A DNA stretch of 62,404 nt from Acetatifactor sp. Its GTDB lineage: Bacteria > Bacillota > Clostridia > Lachnospirales > Lachnospiraceae. The notes under the pieces were generated by a model. That model was given only the letters and a program-made list of their open reading frames with translations. It ran no database searches and was not told the DNA's origin. The stretch is from the NCBI GenBank assembly GCA_022511385.1, contig JAFLRN010000008.1, positions 1 through 62,404 on the forward strand. Reading direction: 5' to 3'. Positions 37,799-46,368 of this stretch are shown here, in pieces (position 1 is the stretch's first letter; each line of letters opens with the position of its first letter). The translations under genes were made by a program, and so were the position numbers.

Positions 37799-38312
37799 TT
37801 ACGCCGAAATATGATATTCCCTTAAAAGTTCTTCCTGAAACTCCGGGTCCATTGTGGAACGTATTAGATCCTCTAGGCGATTATCACGCAGCAATGCTTG
37901 GTTCAGCTTATTGAGATCAGCCTTAGGCTCTATTTTACCTTCTATCCGCCCTTCTGCTTTGCCTTCTAGTCTGTCATAGACTCTCTCTTCCCACTTCTGC
38001 ATAAATTTCACTCCCATCTTTTCTGAGGTCCGTATCTTCTGAACCTCCTTGTGCATTGTCTTGATGCGCTCACTGGAAGACGCTTCTGCCCTTTCATCCG
38101 AGGTATCCGTAAGATACTCCATAAATTCTAGGTATTCCCGAGAAAATTCTTCCCTGTTTGTTCCCTTTGTATTGATAAAAACTCTGACTGCTCCATCTTT
38201 TAGCTTCAGTTCCGGACATTCCTCACAACCCCCACTGAAGGTGTACCGATACAAACCCTTCCCAAACAGATCACTCTGAAGAAAGATAGACGCATTGCGC
38301 CGAAAGAAATCT
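37799..38312 (-). pseudogene. C-terminal remnant of an Rpn-type nuclease protein
   Basis: The frame encodes RRNASIFLQSDLFGKGLYRY and then a long charged helical tail with KAEGRIEGKIEPKADLN. This is the C-terminal part of a PD-(D/E)XK nuclease family transposase of a different subgroup from 17636-18595. The whole nuclease domain is missing; an in-frame stop lies just upstream of DFFRRN and no ribosome site is near. Confidence 0.7.
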
Positions 38313-38406
38313 TATGCTTTGAGAATAGATTACCATACATAATATAAACTTGTAATACCTTTTAAAAGTTTATTAATATAAAGGTTTTGCAAATCTTCCA
38401 TGAACC

Positions 38407-39771
38407 TTATATTTTTCTGCTGTGGTCTAACAACTGCAGTTTTATCCCCTGCAGGGCGCATCGCTGTTCCAATTCTTTTGGTGAAATCCTTTCATTAGCA
38501 AAAAGCACTTCACCCCCTGTCTCATCCAGATGAGACAGGTAAATTGTAATTTGAGGCATAACAGCCAATCCCTCCAGCCACTTCAGATCCTGCCGAATAT
38601 ACCGAAAAAACTCATCCCCTGCGGGATGCTTTCCACAACGCAGTTCTCCCTGCCAGGGATTATACACATTGGTCTGGTCATAGAACCCGGGAATGAGCTT
38701 TTCCCGAGGGTATTCGTGATCCAGACGTCCAGCCCCATGTCGGGTTACATAGGTGCGGGTCACATAACAGACCTCCAGGCTGGGCCGCCCGCCCCTATCT
38801 GCCTGTGCGTCAATAGCCGCTTCAGAACCGCCGCCCACACACTCTCCCAGCAGCTCCGTCACATTTTTCAGCCCAGTATGCGATGCTGTCAAATGCGGTC
38901 CGTACTCCTCGTTGTCCCAATCCAGCATTAGTCCTTGGGCATTCTCAAACACAATCCGCTCATATTGGGGCCACAACTGCTGCCAGGTGGTCAGCTTTAC
39001 ATATCTTTGACAGTTTTCCCACATAACCTGTGCCGCGTTTCGGGGCACATTATCGTCCTCCATTATTTGAAGCCACTCAGTGATCTTCGAATCCCAGCGC
39101 TTCTCCCCATCCTCTGATAAACACCTGCCCAAAGCCGCTTCCGCAGAATGCACAGAAAGCAGCTCCTTCATACGGGGTCTTGCATAGCCATCCCTTATCT
39201 GCTTAAGCCGCACTTCTATCTGCGCCACGTTGGACACAGCAAAATCGCCCAGCATCAATCTATATTCCGGCAACTGGCTTCGCAACACCGTCTCATAAAT
39301 TCCCATACCGCAGGAGCCATGCCGATCTTCGCCCCGCAGCTGCTCCGCTAGACTGTTTAAGATCACATCATAAACTGTGACACATTCACATTCAGGATCC
39401 GCATAGATTACCGGAAGCCTCTGCTCCAGCCCGCTGTCCTCCGCTTGCCGGGTTGCATTGTTCTGTATACGCAGCCTTTCACCCTCACAGATTCGTGCGG
39501 TCTCCACACAGAACTGCTCCACTTCCTCATCCAGCTTGTATAGGTCCGGCAGAAACCGTTTACCCCAAAAAACAGGGCAGCCTTGAAGACTGCCGCTGCC
39601 CAACTGATGAAAGACAAACCGAAAATCTTCCTCCTCCACCGTGTGTCCTGCCTGGGCACCCCCGTTACAACGCACCACCAGCGATTTTCCATTCCGGCAG
39701 AGCAGGTTCACCAACGCTCCCTTGCCCTCATCTCCAAAATTTTTGCCTATGACAACTTTGTATTCTACCAT
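38407..39771 (-). CDS. Divergent adenylosuccinate synthetase-like protein
   Basis: 454 residues. It keeps the GTP-binding/catalytic GDEGKG (13-18, catalytic Asp 14), the N-G-G-x-x-A-G-H-T-V motif (36-45, catalytic His 43) and a later FENAQGLMLDWD segment (matching PurA FEGAQGxxLDID). The rest is strongly diverged: the usual IMP and aspartate loops are hard to place, and the C-terminus ends QGIKLQLLDHS. It is longer than normal PurA. It probably ligates an amino acid to a different base or nucleotide, or is regulatory. It is the last gene of a four-gene operon with a vWA and a zinc-ribbon protein. Confidence 0.75.
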   Translation of the reverse strand: MVEYKVVIGKNFGDEGKGALVNLLCRNGKSLVVRCNGGAQAGHTVEEEDFRFVFHQLGSGSLQGCPVFWGKRFLPDLYKLDEEVEQFCVETARICEGERLRIQNNATRQAEDSGLEQRLPVIYADPECECVTVYDVILNSLAEQLRGEDRHGSCGMGIYETVLRSQLPEYRLMLGDFAVSNVAQIEVRLKQIRDGYARPRMKELLSVHSAEAALGRCLSEDGEKRWDSKITEWLQIMEDDNVPRNAAQVMWENCQRYVKLTTWQQLWPQYERIVFENAQGLMLDWDNEEYGPHLTASHTGLKNVTELLGECVGGGSEAAIDAQADRGGRPSLEVCYVTRTYVTRHGAGRLDHEYPREKLIPGFYDQTNVYNPWQGELRCGKHPAGDEFFRYIRQDLKWLEGLAVMPQITIYLSHLDETGGEVLFANERISPKELEQRCALQGIKLQLLDHSRKI

Positions 39772-39785
39772 ATCTGCGCCTGTTT

Positions 39786-40700
39786 TTAAAAAGACAAAAA
39801 ATCCTTTTCCTCAGCCAGCGGCCCCATATCGTTCAGAATCTGCTTTACCACCTGCTCCGCTTTACCGCTCCACTGACTTGTGATAGCCTCTTTCTGTGCA
39901 CCTCTTGCATACTGCATCAGACTCACAAATATTTCCGGCAGCACATCCAGATCCTCCGGATCCAGTTCAACAGCTCTATTTCCGATGAGCTTTTTCCAGG
40001 CTTTCCCGCTGTGCTGGTACCGATAAGCGCCTGCCTTCATAGTGATATGAAAAATTTCATATTTTTCCGAAGCCTCACGGAACAACTGCCCGGCCGTACA
40101 ATTCTGGCCATTTTCTCCAAAGACCCTAAGGATTTCCGGTGCAGTCAGTGTCTCATGGCAGCATTCATCTCCAATGGTAAAGAGAAAGCCCTTCTGCCTG
40201 CGCTTCTCATAACAATCTATTTTGGTATGTCTGGAAGCAAAATACCAGGATAGAAGATAGGATTCCCCACCGTTGCCGCCACCCCGGCCCTCAAAGTAAA
40301 CGTCCAGCAGCTGCTCAGCAATGCGGATATCCGCCTCAAACTGCGTAATCTGCAATGGTGCCTGATCACTTCGGGAATCTCCAATGGCTTGAAACATAAT
40401 ATGGGGATTTGTTACTGGAGCCTTGTCATAAATTTCAAGCATGGTACGGTTTAACGCCCCCTTGGCAATCTCCTCCGAAAGATATCCCATGGACCCCGTC
40501 ACATCCAGACCGAATATGATGGCCGTGGATGCCGGATTATCCATAGAATCACAGGATTCCCTGTACTTTACCTTATAGGGATTCAAGTTATCTTTCATCC
40601 GTTTTGCAGTGTACAAATCCTGAACGCTCGACTGGTTGTTAATGTTACGGGCAGAACGCAGTCTGTCCCAATCCTTGCTCTGATAGCTTCCATGACCCAT
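39786..40700 (-). CDS. vWA-domain protein
   Basis: 304 residues, cytoplasmic, no signal or membrane segment. A von Willebrand A fold is indicated by FGLDVTGSMGYLSEEIAKGA (MIDAS motif D-x-T-G-S rather than the common D-x-S-x-S). HIMFQAIGDSRSDQAPLQIT and a later FTIGDECCHETL strand also fit. The N-terminus is basic with repeated Asn/Asp/Arg. vWA proteins of this kind often pair with an ATPase or a kinase; here the 5' neighbour is a zinc-ribbon/kinase-like protein one base away. GAGGAGAAGT precedes the ATG. Function unknown. Confidence 0.75.
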   Translation of the reverse strand: MGHGSYQSKDWDRLRSARNINNQSSVQDLYTAKRMKDNLNPYKVKYRESCDSMDNPASTAIIFGLDVTGSMGYLSEEIAKGALNRTMLEIYDKAPVTNPHIMFQAIGDSRSDQAPLQITQFEADIRIAEQLLDVYFEGRGGGNGGESYLLSWYFASRHTKIDCYEKRRQKGFLFTIGDECCHETLTAPEILRVFGENGQNCTAGQLFREASEKYEIFHITMKAGAYRYQHSGKAWKKLIGNRAVELDPEDLDVLPEIFVSLMQYARGAQKEAITSQWSGKAEQVVKQILNDMGPLAEEKDFLSF

Positions 40701-40701
40701 T

Positions 40702-41745
40702 TTACTTCTCCTCTTCTCCGCTTCTGCTATATACTTCCTCCTCCGTCATGGAAAGAGGAATAAATTTCCGCTCCCCATAGGATTCCAGCAAAACTTGATC
40801 CCATTTCTTAAAATCTGCCCTGGCATTCTCTTCCGGTTCGGATAACAGGAAATTACGAAAGGAACCGGGTAAAAGAGTGCTGCACAACAGCTCGTTCCGA
40901 TTCGGATATCCCAGCAGATTTGCTGCCACAAGCCGGATACTCTCCAAGTCAGTCCTGAACAGATTTCTGGCTTTTTTCGCTTTTTCCGTATGCCACAGGC
41001 TGTTCCGTGTCCGCTCCAGATAAGGCTTAACGACTTCTGAAGCACCTTGATTCTCCGCTCCCTGGAAGCCCGCAAACCACCAGCCACCGTACAGGTAGAT
41101 CTGATGATTGGCTGGATCAACAAACAAATTATCCAATGTAATGGAATTCAACACAATACTATTGTAATCAAGAAGACAGCACAGATTTTCAAGCCGGCTC
41201 ATCACCCAGGCTACATGTCGATCCAGGAGAATCCCAAGCATTTTCAGAGGATAAACACCCTCTTTCTTCTCTATAGCCACAAAATTGCTGCCATCAGCCA
41301 GTCTGCAGGATGTTACCAGCTTCGGCATATATTGGGATAACTCTCGCTCCATCTCCGGCGTGGGATAGATCAGCTTGCTCACCATCTCCTGATACCTTTG
41401 GCTGTAATACGCATACCTGCTGTCAAATACAAAGATTACGTTGTGTCTGGCTACATACATGGTGCTGATATCGGTTTTCCGCTTTGTCAGGTATGTAATC
41501 TCGATGGTTTCACCATCTTCCCTCAGCAATTCCTCACGGCTGGTTTCCACCCAGAAATTTTCCTGATTCTGCTCCCGCCACTCCTGGTTCAGCAGCGCCG
41601 CAAACTGTTGTTGAAACTGTTGAAACAGTTTTCTGTCCTGCTCAAAGATCGTATATTTGCTGTCGCAATAAGGGCAGACCGCCAAATCCTGTACGCGGTC
41701 ATAATCCAATGTCCCACCACACATTTTGCATTTTAAAATTGCCAT
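40702..41745 (-). CDS. Zinc-ribbon protein with kinase-like remnant
   Basis: 347 residues. The N-terminus is a zinc ribbon, C-K-M-C at 7-10 and C-P-Y-C at 26-29. The middle contains RHVAWVMSRLENLCCLLDYN, then SITLDNLFVDPANHQIYLYG and GWWFAG, in the place and spacing of a protein-kinase catalytic loop and metal site (x-D-N-L-F-V-D), but the catalytic HxD and DFG are not intact. I read it as a pseudokinase-like fold; this is inference. No membrane segment. It abuts the small gene before it with no spacer and is one base from the vWA gene. Confidence 0.6.
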   Translation of the reverse strand: MAILKCKMCGGTLDYDRVQDLAVCPYCDSKYTIFEQDRKLFQQFQQQFAALLNQEWREQNQENFWVETSREELLREDGETIEITYLTKRKTDISTMYVARHNVIFVFDSRYAYYSQRYQEMVSKLIYPTPEMERELSQYMPKLVTSCRLADGSNFVAIEKKEGVYPLKMLGILLDRHVAWVMSRLENLCCLLDYNSIVLNSITLDNLFVDPANHQIYLYGGWWFAGFQGAENQGASEVVKPYLERTRNSLWHTEKAKKARNLFRTDLESIRLVAANLLGYPNRNELLCSTLLPGSFRNFLLSEPEENARADFKKWDQVLLESYGERKFIPLSMTEEEVYSRSGEEEK

Positions 41746-42096
41746 TTACAATTTCCCCTCTGAGAAATCCAACTCTTCCTGCCGGTTCTCTTCTTCAATC
41801 AATCCAATTCCCATAAATACCGCCCAAATGTAAGGTGCACCGTACACATTCAGCGTCTTTGGTCCCACGATTCTGGCAGGTGCATTTTCAACGGCACGGT
41901 CCAGGCGCAGCTTCTCATAAGCTTTCTCAAAGGTACTTCTTGTAATGGATCGTTCCCGTCTGTCGGTAAAGAGCTCGCCGCCCTTGATCGTGTAGGTAAA
42001 AGGCAGTCCCTTTTTGGTCAGAAAACACTTTCCCTGGTTTTCCACGATCACATCCCACAGACTTTCCAACGATATTTTAGATATGTTAAATTTCAT
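41746..42096 (-). CDS. Small protein of unknown function heading the vWA operon
   Basis: 116 residues, soluble. Motifs such as ITRSTFEKAYEKLRLDRAVE and KTLNVYGAPYIWAVFMGIGL are visible; I do not recognise the family. AAGGGAAACTCG precedes the ATG. The stop codon ends exactly where the next gene's start codon begins, so translation is probably coupled. First gene of the operon, with a clear promoter upstream. Confidence 0.65.
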   Translation of the reverse strand: MKFNISKISLESLWDVIVENQGKCFLTKKGLPFTYTIKGGELFTDRRERSITRSTFEKAYEKLRLDRAVENAPARIVGPKTLNVYGAPYIWAVFMGIGLIEEENRQEELDFSEGKL

Positions 42097-42143
42097 CGAG
42101 TTTCCCTTCCTGTTTTTGGGCTTAGTAAAACAACTCTATAAAA

Positions 42144-42172
42144 ATGGTACTCGCTACCGAATCTGTTGTCAA
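42144..42172 (-). promoter_or_regulatory. Sigma-A promoter of the vWA/PurA-like operon
   Basis: Minus strand TTGACA (42167-42172), 17-base spacer, TACCAT (42144-42149). It lies between the terminator of the cysteine operon and the ATG at 42096. Confidence 0.7.
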
Positions 42173-42197
42173 CATTTTCCAGTGCAAAATACAACAT

Positions 42198-42242
42198 AAA
42201 AAACAGCCCGGTTCGCAGATGCAATCCTGCAGACTGGGCTGT
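42198..42242 (-). terminator. Terminator of the cysteine-attenuated operon
   Basis: Minus strand ACAGCCCAGT, inner CTGCAG/CTGCGA pairing, ACCGGGCTGT, then UUUUUU. The stem has about ten pairs with one mismatch. It lies just after the HIT gene and marks the end of the long 48.2-42.25 kb transcript. Confidence 0.85.
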
Positions 42243-42250
42243 GTATGTCG

Positions 42251-42580
42251 TTAATCCTTTTTCTGTCCTGTAATATGAAAATGCAGATGCTCTGCATTCT
42301 GGGTGGAATGTTCTTCTCCCTCTTCCGTATAAAGCTGATAATCATCCTCACATCCGGCCATTTTTACAATCTGGGGCACTGCATCCAGCAGTTTCTGGCG
42401 CAGACGGGAGAAGTCGGGATTGTCTTTATCCTGCATCCCAATATGGGCTTTAGGGAACAGAACAATATGTATCGGTGCCCAGGGATTCCAATCCAGATAA
42501 GCAAAGACATCCTCGTCCTCATAAACCTTATTACACTGTACCTTTCCCTCTACCATCTCACATAAAATACACCTGTACAT
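42251..42580 (-). CDS. HIT family hydrolase
   Basis: 109 residues. The histidine triad is EHLHFHITG near the C-terminus, and the N-terminal half has EDVFAYLDWNPWAPIHIVLFPKAH, the second conserved histidine segment. HIT proteins hydrolyse nucleotide phosphoramidates or dinucleotides. AGGGGACGCT precedes the ATG. Last gene of the cysteine-attenuated operon, 9 bases after the ATC-hydrolase-like gene; the link to sulfur metabolism is not obvious. Confidence 0.88.
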   Translation of the reverse strand: MYRCILCEMVEGKVQCNKVYEDEDVFAYLDWNPWAPIHIVLFPKAHIGMQDKDNPDFSRLRQKLLDAVPQIVKMAGCEDDYQLYTEEGEEHSTQNAEHLHFHITGQKKD

Positions 42581-42589
42581 AGCGTCCCC

Positions 42590-43072
42590 TCACTCCTTCC
42601 TCTTTGCATTCAATTCACAGTATTCATCTCCTGCCCCCATTCTTTTTGGGAAGGTCAGCTCCACATTTTTAAAATTACTGGCACGGCCTAAATCTGCCTT
42701 ATTGGCTATGATACACAGATAATTGATCTGCTCAGGATCCAGTCCCAACTGCTTCCACTTGGCTACCAAGGGACAGTGATGAAAATGAGCTACTGCATGA
42801 TCCTTCTCCAGCTTGATCGCTTCCATACCATATACGTTAGCACCAACCCCAGGTGTAGTCATAAACCGAATAAAATCATCGGGATCATCCCCAGGCACAT
42901 TGGCAGTGCCCGCTGCTCCCATATCAAAAAGAATGGTATCTGTCAGCTGATCGGGATCCAATCCCAGCTTCTTTGCTCCTTCCACAATTCTATAGATCAA
43001 ATCTGCCCGAGAATAGGTCCCCATCTCGAAGCCCTTTTCCATATCACTTAAATTCTCAAATAGCCAACACAT
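42590..43072 (-). CDS. L-2-amino-thiazoline-4-carboxylate hydrolase-like protein
   Basis: 160 residues. The arrangement YGMEAIKLEKDHAVAHFHHC followed by PLVAKWKQLGLDPEQINYLC, then a C-terminal KRMGAGDEYCELNAKRK, matches the pattern of the ATC hydrolase family (C-x-x-x-x-x-W/Y...C...G-x-x-x-C-x-F/L). Characterised ATC hydrolase opens 2-aminothiazoline-4-carboxylate toward carbamoyl-cysteine, giving cysteine. Many clostridial members have only this domain and unknown substrates. AAGGAGAATGG precedes the ATG. Its place in an operon with a cysteine-codon leader makes a sulfur-amino-acid role credible. Confidence 0.6.
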   Translation of the reverse strand: MCWLFENLSDMEKGFEMGTYSRADLIYRIVEGAKKLGLDPDQLTDTILFDMGAAGTANVPGDDPDDFIRFMTTPGVGANVYGMEAIKLEKDHAVAHFHHCPLVAKWKQLGLDPEQINYLCIIANKADLGRASNFKNVELTFPKRMGAGDEYCELNAKRKE

Positions 43073-43084
43073 ATTCCATTCTCC

Positions 43085-43798
43085 TTATCGGTAATTTTCG
43101 TCAATTACCTTCTGTACATTCTCCTCGCCCACCGGACAAGCTAACACACATTTGGCACAAGTCACTTTGCGGCCCAGTTTGTTTTTCTCTCCAATCATAT
43201 AACGGACTACGCTGCACTTATGGTAATCTACCAGGTCATCCCTTGTAACACCAGGAGCCCACTCTTTTCCGTATATATTGTGGTAAGGACACGCCTTTAC
43301 GCAAAGATCGCAGTCCCCACAACGACTTTCCGTCACAGGTTCGCCCACCGTGAACTCATCTGCATAAAATACAGCACCCAAAGTACAAATACGGGTTCCA
43401 TACTCAAAGGTAACAATCAGATCACTTTTGCCAATCCATCCGGCTCCACCCCTCACACCGACCTCTTTCGCCGACAAAGGAGTGATATAAGGCGGTGTCT
43501 GATGATCCACCGGAATTGGCGGAATATGTAGTTTGATGCCCGCCTGCTGACATTCTTCTATCAAGGTATGCTTCATTCTCTCTGCTCGAGGGAAGGCTCG
43601 CCGCTGAATCTGGTTCTGGTTCTCTTCATCGTAATTGTCCAGTCTCATAATCTCATCTAACGGTGTATACATGAACAATCCGTAATTATAGCCCTCGTCT
43701 TTGTATCCGGAAAAATCCAACTTACACGCCACCCATTTCGTACCGGCATACTGGGATGCCACGTGGTCAAATACCTTTCTTATTTCTTGTTCTGTCAT
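43085..43798 (-). CDS. QueG-like iron-sulfur protein
   Basis: 237 residues. C-terminal half has two ferredoxin-type clusters: CGDCDLCVKACPYHNI and CAKCVLACPVG with a further Cys in HKCSVVR. The middle VGVRGGAGWIGKSDLIVTFE and GTRICTLGAVF match the epoxyqueuosine-reductase-like family, whose known member binds cobalamin with two 4Fe-4S clusters. It is shorter than true QueG and lacks the HEAT tail, so it is unlikely to be the tRNA enzyme. Beside a URO-D-type methyltransferase homologue it could be a reductive activator or a corrinoid-binding partner. Confidence 0.75.
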   Translation of the reverse strand: MTEQEIRKVFDHVASQYAGTKWVACKLDFSGYKDEGYNYGLFMYTPLDEIMRLDNYDEENQNQIQRRAFPRAERMKHTLIEECQQAGIKLHIPPIPVDHQTPPYITPLSAKEVGVRGGAGWIGKSDLIVTFEYGTRICTLGAVFYADEFTVGEPVTESRCGDCDLCVKACPYHNIYGKEWAPGVTRDDLVDYHKCSVVRYMIGEKNKLGRKVTCAKCVLACPVGEENVQKVIDENYR

Positions 43799-43823
43799 TT
43801 TATCCTCCTTAAAAAAGAACCCT

Positions 43824-44834
43824 TTATGCTCTCGTCAACTCTGCCGCCTTGTCTCTCACCCACTTCAGCCTCTCAATGTTTATATCGCTGGGAACAGTAC
43901 AATCCGCACCGATGACAACACCGGTAGTGCCGATTTCCTCAAGCAGTTCCTCCACGTATTTCTCGATTTCTTCACGGCTGCCAGAGTACAGCAGACCATC
44001 CTTCACGTTGTTGAAACCGCCGATTACTGGCTTGCCGCCGAAGTATTCCTTGCCCTTCTTTAAACTCAGCTCCTCTGCGGTAACAGCCCAGTTAATCACG
44101 CTGGCAGGATAATCCTTGTATACGGACAGGATGTTCTTGTTTCCTGCATAGCCGCAGATATGGAGAATATTGTCCTGAGCCAGTTTCTGTGCAGCCTCCA
44201 GGATTTTTACCTCGCTGGGAGCGATATAAGTGCTGTAAATCTGAGCAGGAATCTGACGGTTGGGATTGTTTACACTAAGATAAATTCCGTCCGCCAGACC
44301 GGGCTTTACCACTTCACCGATCAGCGCAATCAGATTATCTGCAATCACATCCAGCGCTGCCGACACTGCGGAAGCATCCTGCTCCAGGAAAGGGAGAATC
44401 TTGCGGACACCGTCTATCTGTCCGGGCGTTTTGAATCCCCAATTCATCTGGTTAAAGGGAGAAAATACGTTGAAGAAGAGTAGTCTGTCCTCGCCGAAAA
44501 TTTTTCGGGTGCCTTTCACAAGTTCAATATTCTTTGCGAAGAAAGGATGCTCCTTGGAAATAGGCTTTAAGTCCTTCAAATCTTCCGCATTTTGAATACC
44601 GCTGTAGTCAATGGGAAGGGTGAAAAATCCATCCGTCATAATTTTTACGAAATCAGGATCGAAATCCTCAGCAAACTTTTTGTGTCCTTCCAGATTCTTT
44701 TGCAGAAGCTCGGAATCATTCAGACCGTTGTTAAAATCCTCTCCCGGAAGGAAATGAAACCAAAAGCCTACCGGCACCCTCTCTGCCTTTTCGTTATGAA
44801 ATACTTTTGAGATCAACTCTCTCCTTGTGCTCAT
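43824..44834 (-). CDS. Uroporphyrinogen decarboxylase (URO-D) family protein
   Basis: 336 residues, single (beta/alpha)8 barrel. Features: RVPVGFWFHFLPGEDF near the N-terminus, DFVKIMTDGF, a HICGYAGNKNILSVYKDYP segment (H-x-C, the metal-binding pattern of MtaA/MtbA-type methyltransferases), and VVIGADCTVPSDINIERLKW (a second Cys). It is therefore more like a cobamide-dependent methyltransferase than a haem enzyme. TAGGAGAAATAAA precedes the ATG. It lies between the ABC transporter genes and the QueG-like gene; a demethylation of an imported sulfur compound would fit. Confidence 0.75.
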   Translation of the reverse strand: MSTRRELISKVFHNEKAERVPVGFWFHFLPGEDFNNGLNDSELLQKNLEGHKKFAEDFDPDFVKIMTDGFFTLPIDYSGIQNAEDLKDLKPISKEHPFFAKNIELVKGTRKIFGEDRLLFFNVFSPFNQMNWGFKTPGQIDGVRKILPFLEQDASAVSAALDVIADNLIALIGEVVKPGLADGIYLSVNNPNRQIPAQIYSTYIAPSEVKILEAAQKLAQDNILHICGYAGNKNILSVYKDYPASVINWAVTAEELSLKKGKEYFGGKPVIGGFNNVKDGLLYSGSREEIEKYVEELLEEIGTTGVVIGADCTVPSDINIERLKWVRDKAAELTRA

Positions 44835-44889
44835 ATTTTATTTCTCCTATCATTAACCTTGTTCCGGTCAGGTACAATTCTCTATTATT

Positions 44890-45603
44890 TTATGCCTTCA
44901 CAATAATTCCCATGTGCATCTTCCCCCAGTGCTCAACTCTTCCGAACACAAGGCTGAATACCACACTGAAGATCACATACATCACGCCTACCAGAACATA
45001 TGCCTCCACAAACCGATAACCGTCTTCCGCAGCCACCTTCGCCACAGACATCATATCCATCACGGAAATAACAAATACCACCGAAGATCCCTTCAGCATT
45101 CCCAGAACAAAATTAAAATAATTGGGCAGTGCCACAATAATAGCCTGAGGAATCACGATACGAATATAAGTCTTAAATTTTGTCATTCCTAAGGCATGAG
45201 CTGCCTCCATCTGCCTCATATCCACAGAACTTAACGCGCCGCGGATGATCTCACAGATAAATGCGCTGGCATACAAGGTCAGCACTAAGAGCGCAGATGC
45301 AAGACTTGGCAGACTACTGGGACTGACCACACGCATCCCTCCGTTAAAGGTAAAATTCAGTAATTTGGGAATACCGAAATAAGCTATAAACAAAAGCAAC
45401 AAAGTCGGCACACTTCTAAAAAAAGACAAATACAAGGCTACCAGCTGGCTGAACACTGGGATCTTGCGGATTCGAACCAATGCGAGAAAAAAACCGACCA
45501 CCGCCCCAACAATCACCGGAAAAAAGGTCAGAAGCATTGTTATCGGTACAGCCGCCAACACAGAGGGAAGCGTCTCCCATATAAAAGAAAATTTAAAATC
45601 CAT
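44890..45603 (-). CDS. Polar amino-acid ABC transporter permease
   Basis: 237 residues, five to six membrane helices. The HisM/GlnP-type permease motif is EAAHALGMTKFKTYIRIVIP (the EAA loop contacting the ATPase). It begins FSFIWETLPSVLAAVPITML, the usual start of the family. GCATAGGAGGGATG precedes the ATG. It pairs with the next permease (45623-46345) as a heterodimer. Confidence 0.9.
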   Translation of the reverse strand: MDFKFSFIWETLPSVLAAVPITMLLTFFPVIVGAVVGFFLALVRIRKIPVFSQLVALYLSFFRSVPTLLLLFIAYFGIPKLLNFTFNGGMRVVSPSSLPSLASALLVLTLYASAFICEIIRGALSSVDMRQMEAAHALGMTKFKTYIRIVIPQAIIVALPNYFNFVLGMLKGSSVVFVISVMDMMSVAKVAAEDGYRFVEAYVLVGVMYVIFSVVFSLVFGRVEHWGKMHMGIIVKA

Positions 45604-45622
45604 ACTGCATCCCTCCTATGCA

Positions 45623-46345
45623 TTATGTGCTAGTAGATGAGGCGACCGTCTTCAAGCCACGGCCGAACCAACGTTCCAGCAATTTAAACAAACAAGTGAT
45701 CACAAAGCTGAATGCCCAGTAGATCAGAGCCACGGCAATATATGCTTCCAGACTCTTCAGCCCAAACTCATTGCTGTTGATCTGCCTGGCCCTCCCCAAC
45801 ACGTCCATCACGCCTAAGGTGTACACAAGGGATGTTCCCTGAATCAATGCCAGCGCTGCACTGGACAGGTTTGGCAGGATCACATACAAGCCCTGTGGAA
45901 AAATAATGCGTCTAAACCTCTGTAGTCTAGTCATTCCCAGCGCATGGGCAGCCTCAAGCTGCCCCTTATCCAAAGAATTATATGCGCTGCGGAACATTTC
46001 ACTGCTGGTCATGGCTAGTTCCAAAGCCATGGCAATGATAACAAAAGTCGTCTTCTCCCATTGACTGATCTCGATCCCTGTAGTTCCTCTAAGCAGATTA
46101 GGCAGGCCAAAATAGACCAGATACAATAGAACTACAGTGGGGATGCCCCTGATCACAGTGGTACACACACCTATAGCGCCGCTCAGCACTTTATACCTGC
46201 TGATACGAGCAAAGGTAAAGACGAGACCAAACAGCCAGCCAAAAATTGCTGACCACGCAGTAATATACAGAGTCGTGGGCAGTGCCTTCAACACTCTTGG
46301 TAAAATATCAATGATAAATTTTAAATCAAAGGTTTCCGCTACCAC
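45623..46345 (-). CDS. Polar amino-acid ABC transporter permease
   Basis: 240 residues with EAAHALGMTRLQRFRRIIFP as the EAA loop. The start is GTG after GGCGAGG. It begins FDLKFIIDILPRVLKALPTTLYI, the same family start. It lies between the binding-protein gene and the second permease gene with 20-base gaps. Confidence 0.9.
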   Translation of the reverse strand: MVAETFDLKFIIDILPRVLKALPTTLYITAWSAIFGWLFGLVFTFARISRYKVLSGAIGVCTTVIRGIPTVVLLYLVYFGLPNLLRGTTGIEISQWEKTTFVIIAMALELAMTSSEMFRSAYNSLDKGQLEAAHALGMTRLQRFRRIIFPQGLYVILPNLSSAALALIQGTSLVYTLGVMDVLGRARQINSNEFGLKSLEAYIAVALIYWAFSFVITCLFKLLERWFGRGLKTVASSTST

Positions 46346-46368
46346 GGTCCAGTCCCTCGCCTTCCGAT

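Noticed and set aside
38407..39771. Ordinary purA
   Set aside because: Catalytic N-terminal motifs are kept, but most of the rest is diverged and the neighbours are not purine genes.
43085..43798. True epoxyqueuosine reductase queG
   Set aside because: Too short, no HEAT-repeat tail, and neighbours are a methyltransferase homologue and a transporter rather than tRNA modification genes.
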